Position numbers and translations under genes: made by a program. A stretch of 64,000 bases of DNA. Origin: JALYGY01 sp963800975. Lineage in GTDB: Bacteria > Actinomycetota > Rubrobacteria > Rubrobacterales > Rubrobacteraceae. The stretch's first letter is position 1; the number at the start of each line of letters is the position of its first letter. Where the stretch lies: positions 496,001 through 560,000 of the forward strand of contig CAWDDB010000008.1 in assembly GCA_963800975.1 (NCBI GenBank), written 5' to 3'. This document shows, piece after piece, positions 48,566 through 56,716 of this stretch. The notes under the pieces were generated by a model. That model ran no database searches and was not told the origin of the DNA. It saw only the letters and a program-made list of their open reading frames with translations.

Positions 48566-49306
48566 CTAGCCGAAGACTATGTTGAACGTGAAGGCCCCCA
48601 GGACGCCGCCGATGATGGGCGCCACGACGGGGATCCAAGAGTAACCCCAGTCGCTACCGCCCTTGCCCGCTATCGGGAGGATGGCGTGCGCGATGCGCGG
48701 TCCCATGTCGCGAGCCGGGTTGATCGCGTAGCCCGTCGGCCCGCCGAGGGAGAGGCCGATGCCGAGCACGAGCAGGCCGACGAGCAGCGGGTTGAGGCCG
48801 GTGGCTATCACCGCCGAGAGGTCGCCCCCGACCACGCCGGAGTTCGCGCCGATGCCGAGCACGCCGAAGACCAGCACCCAGGTACCGATGATCTCGCAGA
48901 TGACGTTGGCCGGCGTGTTGTAGATCGCCGGCGCCGTCGAGAACACCCCGAGCTTGAGGCCGGGGTCGGCCGTCTCGGCCCAGTGCGGCAGGTAGGCTAA
49001 CCAGACTATCACCGCGCCGACGAACGCCCCGAGGAACTGCGCGATGATGTAGCCGGGCACCATGGCCCACTCGAAGGCCCCTATCGAGGCGAGTGCGATG
49101 GTGACGGCCGGGTTGATGTGCGCGCCGCTGAACTGGCCGACGCAGTAAACGGCAACGGCGACGGCCATGGCCCACCCGAAGGTGATGACGATCCAGCCCG
49201 AGTTCTCCGCCTTGGAGTTCCTGAGCAGGACGCCGGCGACCACCCCGTCACCGAGGATGATGAGGATCATCGTTCCGAAGAACTCCCCGAGGTATGCTTG
49301 CGCCAT
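48566..49306 (-). CDS. glpF: Glycerol uptake facilitator (aquaglyceroporin)
   Basis: 246 residues, six membrane helices. The two MIP half-helix motifs are intact: NPA at 65-67 (SGAHINPAVTIAL) and NPA at 196-198 followed by RD (AINPARDMGPR); the Asp after the second NPA-R is typical of glycerol facilitators rather than water-only channels. It lets glycerol diffuse in for GlpK to trap. Follows dhaK by 13 bp and ends at a strong terminator. Confidence 0.94.
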   Translation of the reverse strand: MAQAYLGEFFGTMILIILGDGVVAGVLLRNSKAENSGWIVITFGWAMAVAVAVYCVGQFSGAHINPAVTIALASIGAFEWAMVPGYIIAQFLGAFVGAVIVWLAYLPHWAETADPGLKLGVFSTAPAIYNTPANVICEIIGTWVLVFGVLGIGANSGVVGGDLSAVIATGLNPLLVGLLVLGIGLSLGGPTGYAINPARDMGPRIAHAILPIAGKGGSDWGYSWIPVVAPIIGGVLGAFTFNIVFG

Positions 49307-49319
49307 TCAATACTCCTTT

Positions 49320-50323
49320 CTAGAACGGTCGTCCGGCCGCCACGTCGCACGGCGCTTCGAGGTAGCCCTTCATCTCGTCGTCTAGCTTGAGCAGCGTGAT
49401 GGAGAAACCGGCCATCTCGAGCGAGGTCATGTAGTCCCCGACGTAGGGCATCCGCCAGACCCGTACGCCCTCGCGCTCCAGGATGTCGGCGACGTGGGCG
49501 TAGGCGACGTAGAGCTCCATGATCGGGCGTGCCGCCCATGCCGTTGACCATGACGGCGACCTCGGAGCCCGAGAAGTCCACGGAGTCGCCGAGGATCTTC
49601 TGCATCATCTCGTCCACTATCTGGTCAGCGGGGCTCGACGTTCTTGCGCTCGACGCCAGGCTCTCCGTGGATGCCGATCCCGATCTCCATCTCGTCATCG
49701 CCGATGTCGAAGATCGGCTCGCCGCTCTCGGGCGGCGTGCAGCTCGTCAGGGCCATCCCCATCGAGCGCACGTTGGAGTTGACCCGCTCGGCCAGCTCCT
49801 TTATGCCGGCGAGATCCTTCCCGTCGTCCGCCGCGGCGCCGCAGATCTTGTGCACGAAGATCGTGCCCGCGATCCCGCGCCGCCCGCTGGTGTACGTGGA
49901 GTCCTCGACCGCGACGTCGTCGTTGGTGACGACGTAGTCGGTCTGGATGCCCTCCGCTTCGGCGAGCTCACCGGCCATCTCGAAGTTGAGCACGTCGCCC
50001 GTGTAGTTTTTTATGACGTAGAAGACGCCCGCGCCGCCGTCCACCGCCTTGCTCGCCTCTAGCATCTGGTCCGGCGTCGGGCTGGTAAAGACGTTGCCCG
50101 CGCAGGCGGCGTCGAGCATCCCTGGCCCGACGAAGCCGCCGTGGGTCGGCTCGTGGCCCGAGCCGCCGCCCGAGACGAGGGCGACCTTGCCCGAAACCGG
50201 GGCGTCGGCGCGCACCACGACCTGCTGCTCGGGGATTATCCGGATCAGACCCGCGTGGGCGAGACCCATGCCCCGGAGCATCTCGGGAACCACCTGCTCC
50301 GGGGCGTTGATCACCTTCTTCAT
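49320..50323 (-). pseudogene. dhaK: Dihydroxyacetone kinase substrate-binding subunit, two single-base frameshifts
   Basis: ATG 50323 after GGAGAGG. The N-terminal 230 or so residues are typical DhaK: VALVSGGGSGHEPTHGGFVG, CAGNVFTSPTPDQML, VIKNYTGDVLNFEMA, DIGDDEMEIGIGIHGEPG with the His that covalently binds dihydroxyacetone. The frame breaks after RKNVEP (one extra base in the G-run 49630-49633), continues as ADQIVDEMMQKILGDSVDF in another frame, and breaks again after VMVNGMGGTP (extra base at 49524) before continuing as IMELYVAYAHVADIL to GRPF. Correcting both gives 333 residues, normal for DhaK. Two +1 errors that both restore a good protein look more like assembly error than decay. Confidence 0.85.
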
Positions 50324-50346
50324 GTTTTCCTCTCCGCTTCGGGTTC

Positions 50347-51870
50347 TCAGGCCAGGGGCGACTCGACGGCTTCCTGCGCCCAGTCCTTGGACCGCGCGAG
50401 GGCCTCCTGCCACCTGGCGTAGAGCCGCTCTCTCTCCTCCTCGCCCATCTCCGGCTCGTAGCGGCGCCTGAGCCTCCACCGGCTCTTTAGCTCTTCCTTA
50501 TCTTCCCAGAAGCCAACCGCGAGCCCCGCGAGGTACGCCGCGCCGAGGGCCGTGGTCTCGAGCGTCTCCGGGACCTCGACCGGCGTGCCCAGGATGTCCG
50601 CCTGGAACTGCATCATCCAGCGGTTGGCAGCCGCCCCGCCGTCCGCCTTGAAGGTCGGGATGTCGGTCCCCGCGTCGGCCTCCATAGCCTCGACCGCGTC
50701 TCGCGTCTGGTAGCACATGCTCTCCAGGGCGGCCCTTGCGAGGTGTGCCCTGGTCGTGCCGCGCGTGAGACCCACGATGGTGCCCCTGGCGTAAGAATCC
50801 CAATGCGGTGCGCCCAAGCCCACGAGCGCCGGCACGAAGAACACGTCGTCGTTGGAGTCGAGGCTTGCCGCCATCTCCTCCGTCTCCTCGGCGCTCTCGA
50901 TTATCCCGAGGCCGTCCCTCAGCCACTGCACGGCCGCGCCCGTGATGAAGATGGCGCCCTCGAGCGCGTACACGACGGGCTCGTCGCCCAGGCCCCAGGC
51001 GATGGTGGTGAGCAGCTGCCGCTGGCTCTTGATTGGCTCGGTACCGGTGTTCATTAGGGCGAAGGACCCCGTGCCGTAGGTGTTCTTGGTCAGGCCCTTC
51101 TCGAAGGCCACCTCGCCGAAGAGCGCCGCCTGCTGGTCGCCGGCGACGCCAGCGACCGGAACCTCGGCTCCGAAGACGCCAGCGTCGGTGTTGCCGTAGA
51201 CGTAGGAGCTGGGGCTGACCTCGGGGAGCGCCTCGCGCGGGATGCCACCGAGCATCTCGAGCAGCTCGTCGTCCCACCGCAGGTCGAAGATGTTGTACAT
51301 CAGGGTCCTGGAGGCGTTGGAGTAGTCGGTTACGTGCTCGCGGCCACCGGTGAGCTTGTAGATTAGCCACGAATCTATGGTGCCAAGCGCTATCTCGCCG
51401 TTCTGAGCCCGCTCCTTGAGGCCTTCGACGTTGTCGAAGAGCCACTTGATCTTGGAGCCCGAGAAGTAGGCGTCGATTACGAGGCCGGTCTTGTTCGCGA
51501 CCATCTCATCGTACCCCTGCTCGGAGAGCTCTCCGCAGATCCCGGCTCCCCGCCTGTCCTGCCACACGATGGCGTTGTGGACGGGCTCGCCGGTGTTGCG
51601 GTCCCAGACCACGACGGTCTCACGCTGGTTGGTGATCCCGATGGCCGCTATCTCTTCTGGGGCGACACCCCCGTCCTCCATCGCCTGCCGAATAACGCCA
51701 AGGGTTACGTCCCAGATCTCGCTGGCGTCGTGCTCGACCCAGCCGGGCCTGGGGTAGTGCTGGGTGAACTCCTGCTGGGCCTCGCCGACAGTCGCGCTGT
51801 CGTGGTTGAACACAATGGCCCTGCTCGAAGTTGTCCCCTGGTCGATTGCCAGTACGTAGTTTCCTGCCAT
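50347..51870 (-). CDS. glpK: Glycerol kinase
   Basis: 507 residues from ATG 51870 (AGGGAGAGG upstream; the open frame to 51960 is leader). FGGY-kinase motifs: YVLAIDQGTTSSRAIVFNHD, WVEHDASEIWD, ITNQRETVVVWDRNTGEPV, IDSWLIYKLTGGREHVTDYSNASRTLMYNI and the C-terminal TFKADGGAAANRWMMQFQADILG. It phosphorylates glycerol to glycerol-3-phosphate with ATP. First gene of glpK-dhaK-glpF behind a good promoter with a structured leader next to glpP. Confidence 0.95.
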   Translation of the reverse strand: MAGNYVLAIDQGTTSSRAIVFNHDSATVGEAQQEFTQHYPRPGWVEHDASEIWDVTLGVIRQAMEDGGVAPEEIAAIGITNQRETVVVWDRNTGEPVHNAIVWQDRRGAGICGELSEQGYDEMVANKTGLVIDAYFSGSKIKWLFDNVEGLKERAQNGEIALGTIDSWLIYKLTGGREHVTDYSNASRTLMYNIFDLRWDDELLEMLGGIPREALPEVSPSSYVYGNTDAGVFGAEVPVAGVAGDQQAALFGEVAFEKGLTKNTYGTGSFALMNTGTEPIKSQRQLLTTIAWGLGDEPVVYALEGAIFITGAAVQWLRDGLGIIESAEETEEMAASLDSNDDVFFVPALVGLGAPHWDSYARGTIVGLTRGTTRAHLARAALESMCYQTRDAVEAMEADAGTDIPTFKADGGAAANRWMMQFQADILGTPVEVPETLETTALGAAYLAGLAVGFWEDKEELKSRWRLRRRYEPEMGEEERERLYARWQEALARSKDWAQEAVESPLA

Positions 51871-51955
51871 TCCTCTCCCTTTCCCTCGCGTCCCATCGCG
51901 AACCACACCACGCTCGGATTCCCCCGCGCACCACCTCCTAACACGCCGAGAACCC

Positions 51956-52085
51956 CGCACGAAACCTTTCCTCCGGTACCAGGGTACCGGACTCCGCGGT
52001 CTCGTGCGAGGCTCTCTCTAATCTCTGCGCCTGCGCGACTATGCGGTTGTATCCAAACCATACAGTCAGCCGAAAACCCAGTCAA
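51956..52085 (-). promoter_or_regulatory. glpK promoter and structured leader, probable GlpP target
   Basis: On the minus strand: -35 TTGACT (52085-52080, overlapping the glpP stop), a 17-bp spacer, -10 TATGGT (52062-52057). The transcript then carries a nested inverted repeat: outer arms CGCACGA/TCGTGCG (52002-52008 with 51956-51962) around an inner TCCGGTACC/GGTACCGGA stem (51972-51991). GlpP in Bacillus is an RNA-binding antiterminator acting on glp leaders with inverted repeats; the same role here is inferred. No long U-run follows the stem, so the mechanism may differ from simple antitermination. Confidence 0.7.
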
Positions 52086-52669
52086 GCAAGCTTCCAGAGC
52101 CGATGATCGCTCGTGGAGACGCCCACGGCGCCGGCCCTGAGGATGCTGGCTGCGGTCGTGCGGTTTTTGATCAGGCCGCCCGCCAGCACCGGCCTGTCCA
52201 GGGCGGCCCTGTAGGTCGTCGCAATCTCCGGGAACGCGAGGCCAGGGAGTATCTCGATGGCGTCGGGCTCGGCCTTGCGCAGTACCTTTAGCCCCCGCTC
52301 GACCGCGCTGGTATCTATCGCGAATAGCCGCAGTATCGCGAGCGCCCCGTTGCCCCTCGCGAGCTCGACGACGTGGCGGTGCGTGGAGATCACGCCGTCC
52401 ACCTCCCTGGCGAGGAACCGGATCCCGCTCGGGTCCGACGCCACCCCGCCGACCATGTCCACGTTGACGCAGATGAACGGTCGCCTGTAGGGCCTGCGCC
52501 GCACCATCTGCAACATCTTGAACACGTCCCCGCCCAGCACGAAAATGGCCGCGTGGTCGCCCGCCAGCGCCCGCTCGAGGTCCTGGTTTAACCCCCTCAC
52601 GGCGGGTATCACCGGGTTGACCTTCAGGGAACGCATGAAGCGCCCGATCTTGTCGTTTCCCCTCCCCAT
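52082..52669 (-). CDS. glpP: Glycerol-3-phosphate-responsive antiterminator
   Basis: 195 residues, TIM-barrel-like GlpP family: NPVIPAVRGLNQDLERALAG, AIFVLGGDVFKMLQM, FICVNVDMVGGVASDPSGIRFLA, DGVISTHRHVVELARGNGAL, PDAIEILPGLAFPEI and VLAGGLIKNRTTAASILRAGA. In Firmicutes GlpP with glycerol-3-phosphate permits transcription through glp leader terminators. It lies directly upstream of glpK on the same strand and is divergent from selD. Confidence 0.9.
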   Translation of the reverse strand: MGRGNDKIGRFMRSLKVNPVIPAVRGLNQDLERALAGDHAAIFVLGGDVFKMLQMVRRRPYRRPFICVNVDMVGGVASDPSGIRFLAREVDGVISTHRHVVELARGNGALAILRLFAIDTSAVERGLKVLRKAEPDAIEILPGLAFPEIATTYRAALDRPVLAGGLIKNRTTAASILRAGAVGVSTSDHRLWKLA

Positions 52670-52721
52670 GCAGTGACTCTAGCATCTCGCCCACCCGAGG
52701 GAGGCCAATCACCCCGGCGGA

Positions 52722-52727
52722 TATACT
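52722..52727 (+). promoter_or_regulatory. selD -10 element, leaderless promoter
   Basis: TATACT followed after 7 bases by the GTG start codon at 52735. This spacing puts the transcription start at or next to the start codon, the layout of leaderless actinobacterial genes, and explains the lack of a Shine-Dalgarno. No clear -35. Confidence 0.6.
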
Positions 52728-52734
52728 CAGGTTT

Positions 52735-53769
52735 GTGGATGAGAGGAAGCGCATAAGGCTGACCAAGTACTCGACCAAGGCTGGTTGAGCGTCCAAGTTC
52801 GCTCCAGGGGACCTGGAGCAAGCCCTCGGGGGCCTTGCCCCCGCCGCCACGGACGGGTTCGTGAGCGGGATGGAGACCCGGGACGACGCCGGGTTTATCC
52901 CGTTCGGCGGTGGCCTGCTGTTGCAGACCGCCGACTTCTTCACCCCGATCGTCGACGACCCCTACCGCTTCGGCCAGATCGCCGCCGCGAACGCCTTCTC
53001 GGACGTATACGCGATGGGCGGCAAACCGCTAGCGGCACTGAACCTGGTTGCTTTCCCCTGCGCGCTTGACCTCGGCATATTGCGCGAGATTCTGGCCGGA
53101 GGACAGTCCAAGATCGACGAGGCCGGCGCCCGCCTTTGCGGCGGCCACTCGGTGCAGGACGACGAGCCGAAGTACGGCCTCTCGGTGACGGGGTTCGTCG
53201 AAACTGAAGCGGTGATCCGAAACACTGGTGCGCGCGTCGGGGACGCGCTCGTGCTGACCAAGCCCCTCGGCCTGGGCATCCTGACCACCGCCCTGAAGCG
53301 GGACCTGGTCACGGAAGCGGAGATCGAGGACGCCGTGCAGACCGCCTCGCGACTGAACGAGCCGGCCCGCGATGCCATGCGCGAGACGGGTCCCTCTGCC
53401 GCCACGGACGTAACGGGCTACGGCCTCCTCGGACACCTTTCGGAGATGCTCGAGGCCTCAGGCGTCGGGGCGCTCCTGCGGCGTAAGCAGGTGCCCATTT
53501 TCGAGAGGGTAGTGCCCCTGGCAAGCGCAGGGTGCTTCCCCGGGGGCCTCGACAGCAACCGCGAGTACCTCGCAGATCGCGTCGTCGCCGACGGCGTGTC
53601 CCACGACGATCTACTCCCGCTCTACGACCCTCAGACGAGCGGGGGCCTGCTGATCACCGTGCCGCCGGACAGGGCCCCTGGCCTGATCCGTTCCCTCGAT
53701 GCGGGAGGAGTGTCGGGCGCCGTGGTCGGCGAGGTCACCGAAGGGCGCGGGGTCCGAGTGCTCCCGTAG
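52735..53769 (+). CDS. selD: Selenide, water dikinase, itself a predicted selenoprotein (in-frame UGA)
   Basis: 344 residues if UGA at 52786-52788 is read as selenocysteine 18. Upstream of UGA the frame encodes IRLTKYSTKAG, the conserved SelD N-terminus; after it comes ASKFAPGDLEQALGGL, TDGFVSGMETRDDAGF and the kinase core QTADFFTPIVDDPYRFGQIAAANAFSDVYAMGG in pieces. The UGA lies exactly where SelD has its catalytic Cys or Sec (KAG-C/U). Reading from 52861 alone would lose the glycine-rich N-terminus and active site. SelD makes selenophosphate from selenide and ATP for Sec and selenouridine. A bSECIS-like hairpin follows the UGA. Confidence 0.92.
52786..52819 (+). promoter_or_regulatory. Selenocysteine UGA codon with bacterial SECIS-type hairpin
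   Basis: UGA 52786-52788. Then a perfect 8-bp stem GCTCCAGG (52801-52808) with CCTGGAGC (52812-52819) and apical loop GGA. The loop starts 20 bases after the UGA and has G in its first two positions, matching the known bacterial SECIS rules (loop 16-37 bases from UGA, an early loop G). SelB would bind it to insert selenocysteine. Confidence 0.8.
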
Positions 53770-53828
53770 AACCAGGAATCGTGGGGCTCCGACCGCCGCG
53801 CCAACCGACGGTAGAAGCCCATGCGCTG

Positions 53829-54215
53829 CTAGATCGTGCTGCCGATCTCGACCAGCAAGCCGTCGGGATCGCGCACGTAGGCGACGGTCTGGCCCCAGGG
53901 TTTGGTCTTCGGCGCGGCCACCTCCTGCGCCCCGGCCCCCAGCGCCGAGCGGAACGCTTCCTCGACGTTCTCGGTCGTTAGCGCGATCTCCACGCCAGCA
54001 GGCAACTCGGACGGGTCGTTCTTGCGGAAGCCGCCTGGCAGGTTCGCCTCGGCAAGGTCGTTGGAAGCAAACGCCAGGGTCGTCTCGCCAGTATCCATCT
54101 CGCCGTAGTCGTTGTTCTCCCCGACAAAGCGCCGCCTCAGGCCGAACGCCCGCTCCCAGAACTCGACCGTCTTCCCGACATCCCGCACGTAGGCTATCGC
54201 GTACCCGAGCCTCAT
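53829..54215 (-). CDS. VOC-superfamily (glyoxalase/bleomycin-resistance-like) protein
   Basis: 128 residues from ATG 54215. Two beta-alpha-beta-beta-beta modules: MRLGYAIAYVRDVGKTVEFW, ETTLAFASNDLAEANLPGGF, VEIALTTENVEEAFRSALGAG, WGQTVAYVRDPDGLLVEIGS. Metal ligands of this fold are possible (Glu in VEIGS) but the substrate is not determinable. The ATG overlaps the Cdd1-like stop by four bases, so the two are coupled. Open sequence upstream to 54395 belongs to the other frame. Confidence 0.87.
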   Translation of the reverse strand: MRLGYAIAYVRDVGKTVEFWERAFGLRRRFVGENNDYGEMDTGETTLAFASNDLAEANLPGGFRKNDPSELPAGVEIALTTENVEEAFRSALGAGAQEVAAPKTKPWGQTVAYVRDPDGLLVEIGSTI

Positions 54216-54541
54216 CGCGCCTCCCCCCCGACCTTCTCCAGCCTCCGGCCCTCCTCGCGTTCTCTCGCTTCGCGGTTCTTCCGCTCGGGGGTGAACTCCC
54301 ACCAGGGCCTCGACGGACCGCCCTCCGCAAAGGAGACCACCGCGGCGAAGACGTCCCGCACACACGGGTCGTACCTCTTGCTTTCGATAGCGCACAGCTC
54401 GAAGTACATCTCGTCCGGGTCCCGGCCAGCGGCGTCCTCCAGATGCCGCACGCCGATCTTCAGCAGCATGACTGCCATCTTCGGTCCCACGTTGGGAATA
54501 TCCTGGAGCCTGGCCAGGGCTACTTTCTCAGACTCGTTCAT
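54212..54541 (-). CDS. Cdd1-family helix-hairpin-helix protein
   Basis: 109 residues. Helix-hairpin-helix LARLQDIPNVGPKMAVMLLKIGVRHLEDAAGRDPDEMYFELC then a Cys-containing segment YDPCVRDVFAAVVSFAEG, matching the Cdd1 (pathogenicity-locus) family. The HhH suggests nucleic-acid binding; the role of the family is not settled. The charged C-terminus (ERKNREAREREEGRRLEKVG) is longer than usual. Coupled to the VOC gene and divergent from the WYL regulator. Confidence 0.85.
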   Translation of the reverse strand: MNESEKVALARLQDIPNVGPKMAVMLLKIGVRHLEDAAGRDPDEMYFELCAIESKRYDPCVRDVFAAVVSFAEGGPSRPWWEFTPERKNREAREREEGRRLEKVGGEAR

Positions 54542-54583
54542 CCTTCTCCTCTCTCGACCGGAGCGTCCTCAGGAAGCTTAACG

Positions 54584-54608
54584 TATAATGGTGACATCTA
54601 GCGTCACC
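54584..54608 (+). promoter_or_regulatory. Promoter and operator-like dyad of the WYL regulator
   Basis: Consensus -10 TATAAT (54584-54589) directly followed by GGTGAC-N7-GTCACC (54590-54595 and 54603-54608), a dyad covering the expected transcription start. A repressor bound here would block transcription. It lies between the divergent Cdd1-VOC pair and the WYL gene, so both could be controlled. No good -35. Confidence 0.65.
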
Positions 54609-54630
54609 TATCTTTGGGAGCCGAGACGAA

Positions 54631-55578
54631 GTGTCGCGTACCGCGAGGCTCCTCGAGCTGCTCGTGCGGGTGCAGACCAAGCCGCGCTTTACGGCCGGGG
54701 AGCTGGCAGAGGAGTTCGGGGTATCGAGGCGGACCATGCTACGGGATCTGGCAGCTCTCTCCGGGATGGGCGTCCCGTTGCGCTCGACGCCGGGGCCGGG
54801 GGGCGGGTACTCGCTTCCGCGGGACGGCAGGCGCCTCTCTCCTTCCTTCACGGTGGACGAGGCGCTGGCCCTGATCGTCTCCTACGAGGCCCTCCTGCGC
54901 TACCCGGTCTCTCCCTTCTCGGCGGAGGGCGCGCTTGCGGTGACCAAGCTGCGAGCCGCGCTCCCGGCGGACGTGGTAGGAGAGCTGGACGCCCTACGCG
55001 AGCACGTGGCTGTCGTCGAGCCAGTGCGCGATTATGTGGCACCCCTACTCGGAGACATCCTCAAGGCGGCCCTCGACGGCGCGCACCTTAGGGTGACGTA
55101 CGAATCCATCCGCTCCGGAGCCACGGAGCGAGTGATCTTCCCGTTCGGGGTGTACGCCTCGCAGGGGTTCTGGTACTGCGCCTGTTACGACTACAGGAGG
55201 GAGATGAACGTCGCGCTCAGGGCCGACCGCGTCCTCTCGGCCGAGCGCGAGGGACCGGACGCCCCACCGCGACCACGGCACGTTCCGCTCGCTGATTGGA
55301 GGCGGGAGGCAAGGAGAGATCCCAGGGAGACGTTGAGCCTTCGGGTATCCGTGACCGAGCGCGGCGCCAGGGACTTCGAGCTCGTCTCGCTGCTCGGAAG
55401 GGTAGAGGTGGCTCGGGGCGGAAGCACCATCGTAGAAGCCGAAATACCGCGTTCGGAGATCGACTTCTACGCCTCGCGCCTGCTCGCCGTTGGGCCCGAA
55501 GTTCGCGTAGAGTCTCCCGCCGAGCTTATCGAGGCCATGCGCGGGAGGGCGCTGGAGGTAGCACGCCTCTACGAATGA
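54631..55578 (+). CDS. WYL-domain HTH transcriptional regulator (YafY/DeoR-like)
   Basis: 315 residues from GTG 54631 (GGGAG upstream). N-terminal winged HTH about residues 1-70 (FTAGELAEEFGVSRRTMLRDLAALSGMGVP, GGGYSLP), then the WYL region with VIFPFGVYASQGFWYCACYDYRREMNVALRADRV, where the usual WYL/WYLI signature is WYC, and a WCX-type C-terminus (LEVARLYE). WYL regulators sense small ligands or nucleic acid. The dyad at its promoter suggests autoregulation and control of the divergent Cdd1-VOC pair. Confidence 0.87.
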   Translation: MSRTARLLELLVRVQTKPRFTAGELAEEFGVSRRTMLRDLAALSGMGVPLRSTPGPGGGYSLPRDGRRLSPSFTVDEALALIVSYEALLRYPVSPFSAEGALAVTKLRAALPADVVGELDALREHVAVVEPVRDYVAPLLGDILKAALDGAHLRVTYESIRSGATERVIFPFGVYASQGFWYCACYDYRREMNVALRADRVLSAEREGPDAPPRPRHVPLADWRREARRDPRETLSLRVSVTERGARDFELVSLLGRVEVARGGSTIVEAEIPRSEIDFYASRLLAVGPEVRVESPAELIEAMRGRALEVARLYE

Positions 55579-55693
55579 GGACCCCGAGTGACGGGCAACG
55601 AGGCTTCGGGCCTCGAGGTGTGTTACTCATTTGCGCGATGAGAGCCGAGACGGCCAGGACGCCCCCACCGGTAGCCGAGCCCAGCAGACACCC

Positions 55694-56626
55694 GTGCAGG
55701 TAATCCTCGACACGGCGCTGCCGTTTTTCGCCCTGATCTTCTGCGGCTACGGCGCGGGACGCTTCGGGCTGCTCTCCGAGGCTAGTGTCGCCGGCGTGAA
55801 CGCGTTCGTGTTCTACTTCGCGCTCCCCACGTTCCTGTTCGACCTGATGTCCACCGCGCCGCTGGACGAGGTGCTGAACCCGCAGTTCGTCGGGGCTTAC
55901 CTTGGCGCGGGGTTATCTGTGTTCCTGGTCGCCGCGGTGCTGGGACGCGTGATCTTCCCGGTCGGACCCACCCAGGCCACGCTCATGGGGGCGGCGGCCG
56001 TGCTCGGAAACACCGGCTACATGGGCCTTCCCCTCGTCGCGGCCGCCTTCGGCGATGCGGCCGCGATTCCGCTGGTCGTCGGCCTGATCCTGGAGGTAAC
56101 GATCCTTATACCGCTCTCGATAGTTCTCATCGAGGCACAGAAGGGTCTCGGCCAGGGACCCGGGCCCATCCTTTCTTCCGTGACAGGCGCCATGATCCGC
56201 AACCCGCTCATGATCGCGCTCCTCGCCGGCGTCCTGGTCTCCGCCACCGGCATCGGCCTCCCCACCCCCATCGCCAACTTCACCGACCTGCTCGGCGGCG
56301 CCGCCGGGCCCTGCGCGCTCTTCGCCCTAGGAGCGACGCTGGCAAGCTTTCCGGTATCCGCGGGTCTGGCGGAGGTCTCCTACATGACCGGCTTCAAGCT
56401 GCTCGTGCACCCCGCCGCGATGTACCTGACCACCCGATTACTCGGCGTCGAGCCTCTTTGGGCGACGGTGGCCATCCTTGGCGCCTCCCTTCCCGTAGCC
56501 GCCAACGTCTTTATCGTGGCCAAGCAATATGACACGTACGTCGAACGCACCTCGAGCGCCATCCTGGTCTCCACGATCGTCTCCGTCGTCACCGTCTCGG
56601 CCCTCCTCGCAACCCTTCCTCTCTGA
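55694..56626 (+). CDS. AEC-family (auxin efflux carrier-like) transporter
   Basis: 310 residues from GTG 55694, which starts right at the first helix; TTG 55631 is the upstream alternative. Ten hydrophobic helices in two five-helix halves: ALPFFALIFCGYGAGRFGLLS, VNAFVFYFALPTFLFDLMS, AAAVLGNTGYMGLPLVAAAFG, MIRNPLMIALLAGVLVSATG, LFALGATLASFPVSAGL and ASLPVAANVFIVAKQYD. The NTGYMG and PVAANVF crossover motifs are conserved in AEC carriers, which export organic acids or related anions. Single gene; substrate unknown. Confidence 0.87.
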   Translation: MQVILDTALPFFALIFCGYGAGRFGLLSEASVAGVNAFVFYFALPTFLFDLMSTAPLDEVLNPQFVGAYLGAGLSVFLVAAVLGRVIFPVGPTQATLMGAAAVLGNTGYMGLPLVAAAFGDAAAIPLVVGLILEVTILIPLSIVLIEAQKGLGQGPGPILSSVTGAMIRNPLMIALLAGVLVSATGIGLPTPIANFTDLLGGAAGPCALFALGATLASFPVSAGLAEVSYMTGFKLLVHPAAMYLTTRLLGVEPLWATVAILGASLPVAANVFIVAKQYDTYVERTSSAILVSTIVSVVTVSALLATLPL

Positions 56627-56716
56627 ACCCGACCGCAACGAGCCGGCTTGTCGCCGACCTTCCCCTCGGATAAGCTGGCCGCGTCGCGTTGCCTTGGGAA
56701 GGATCCGGCGCTGCAC

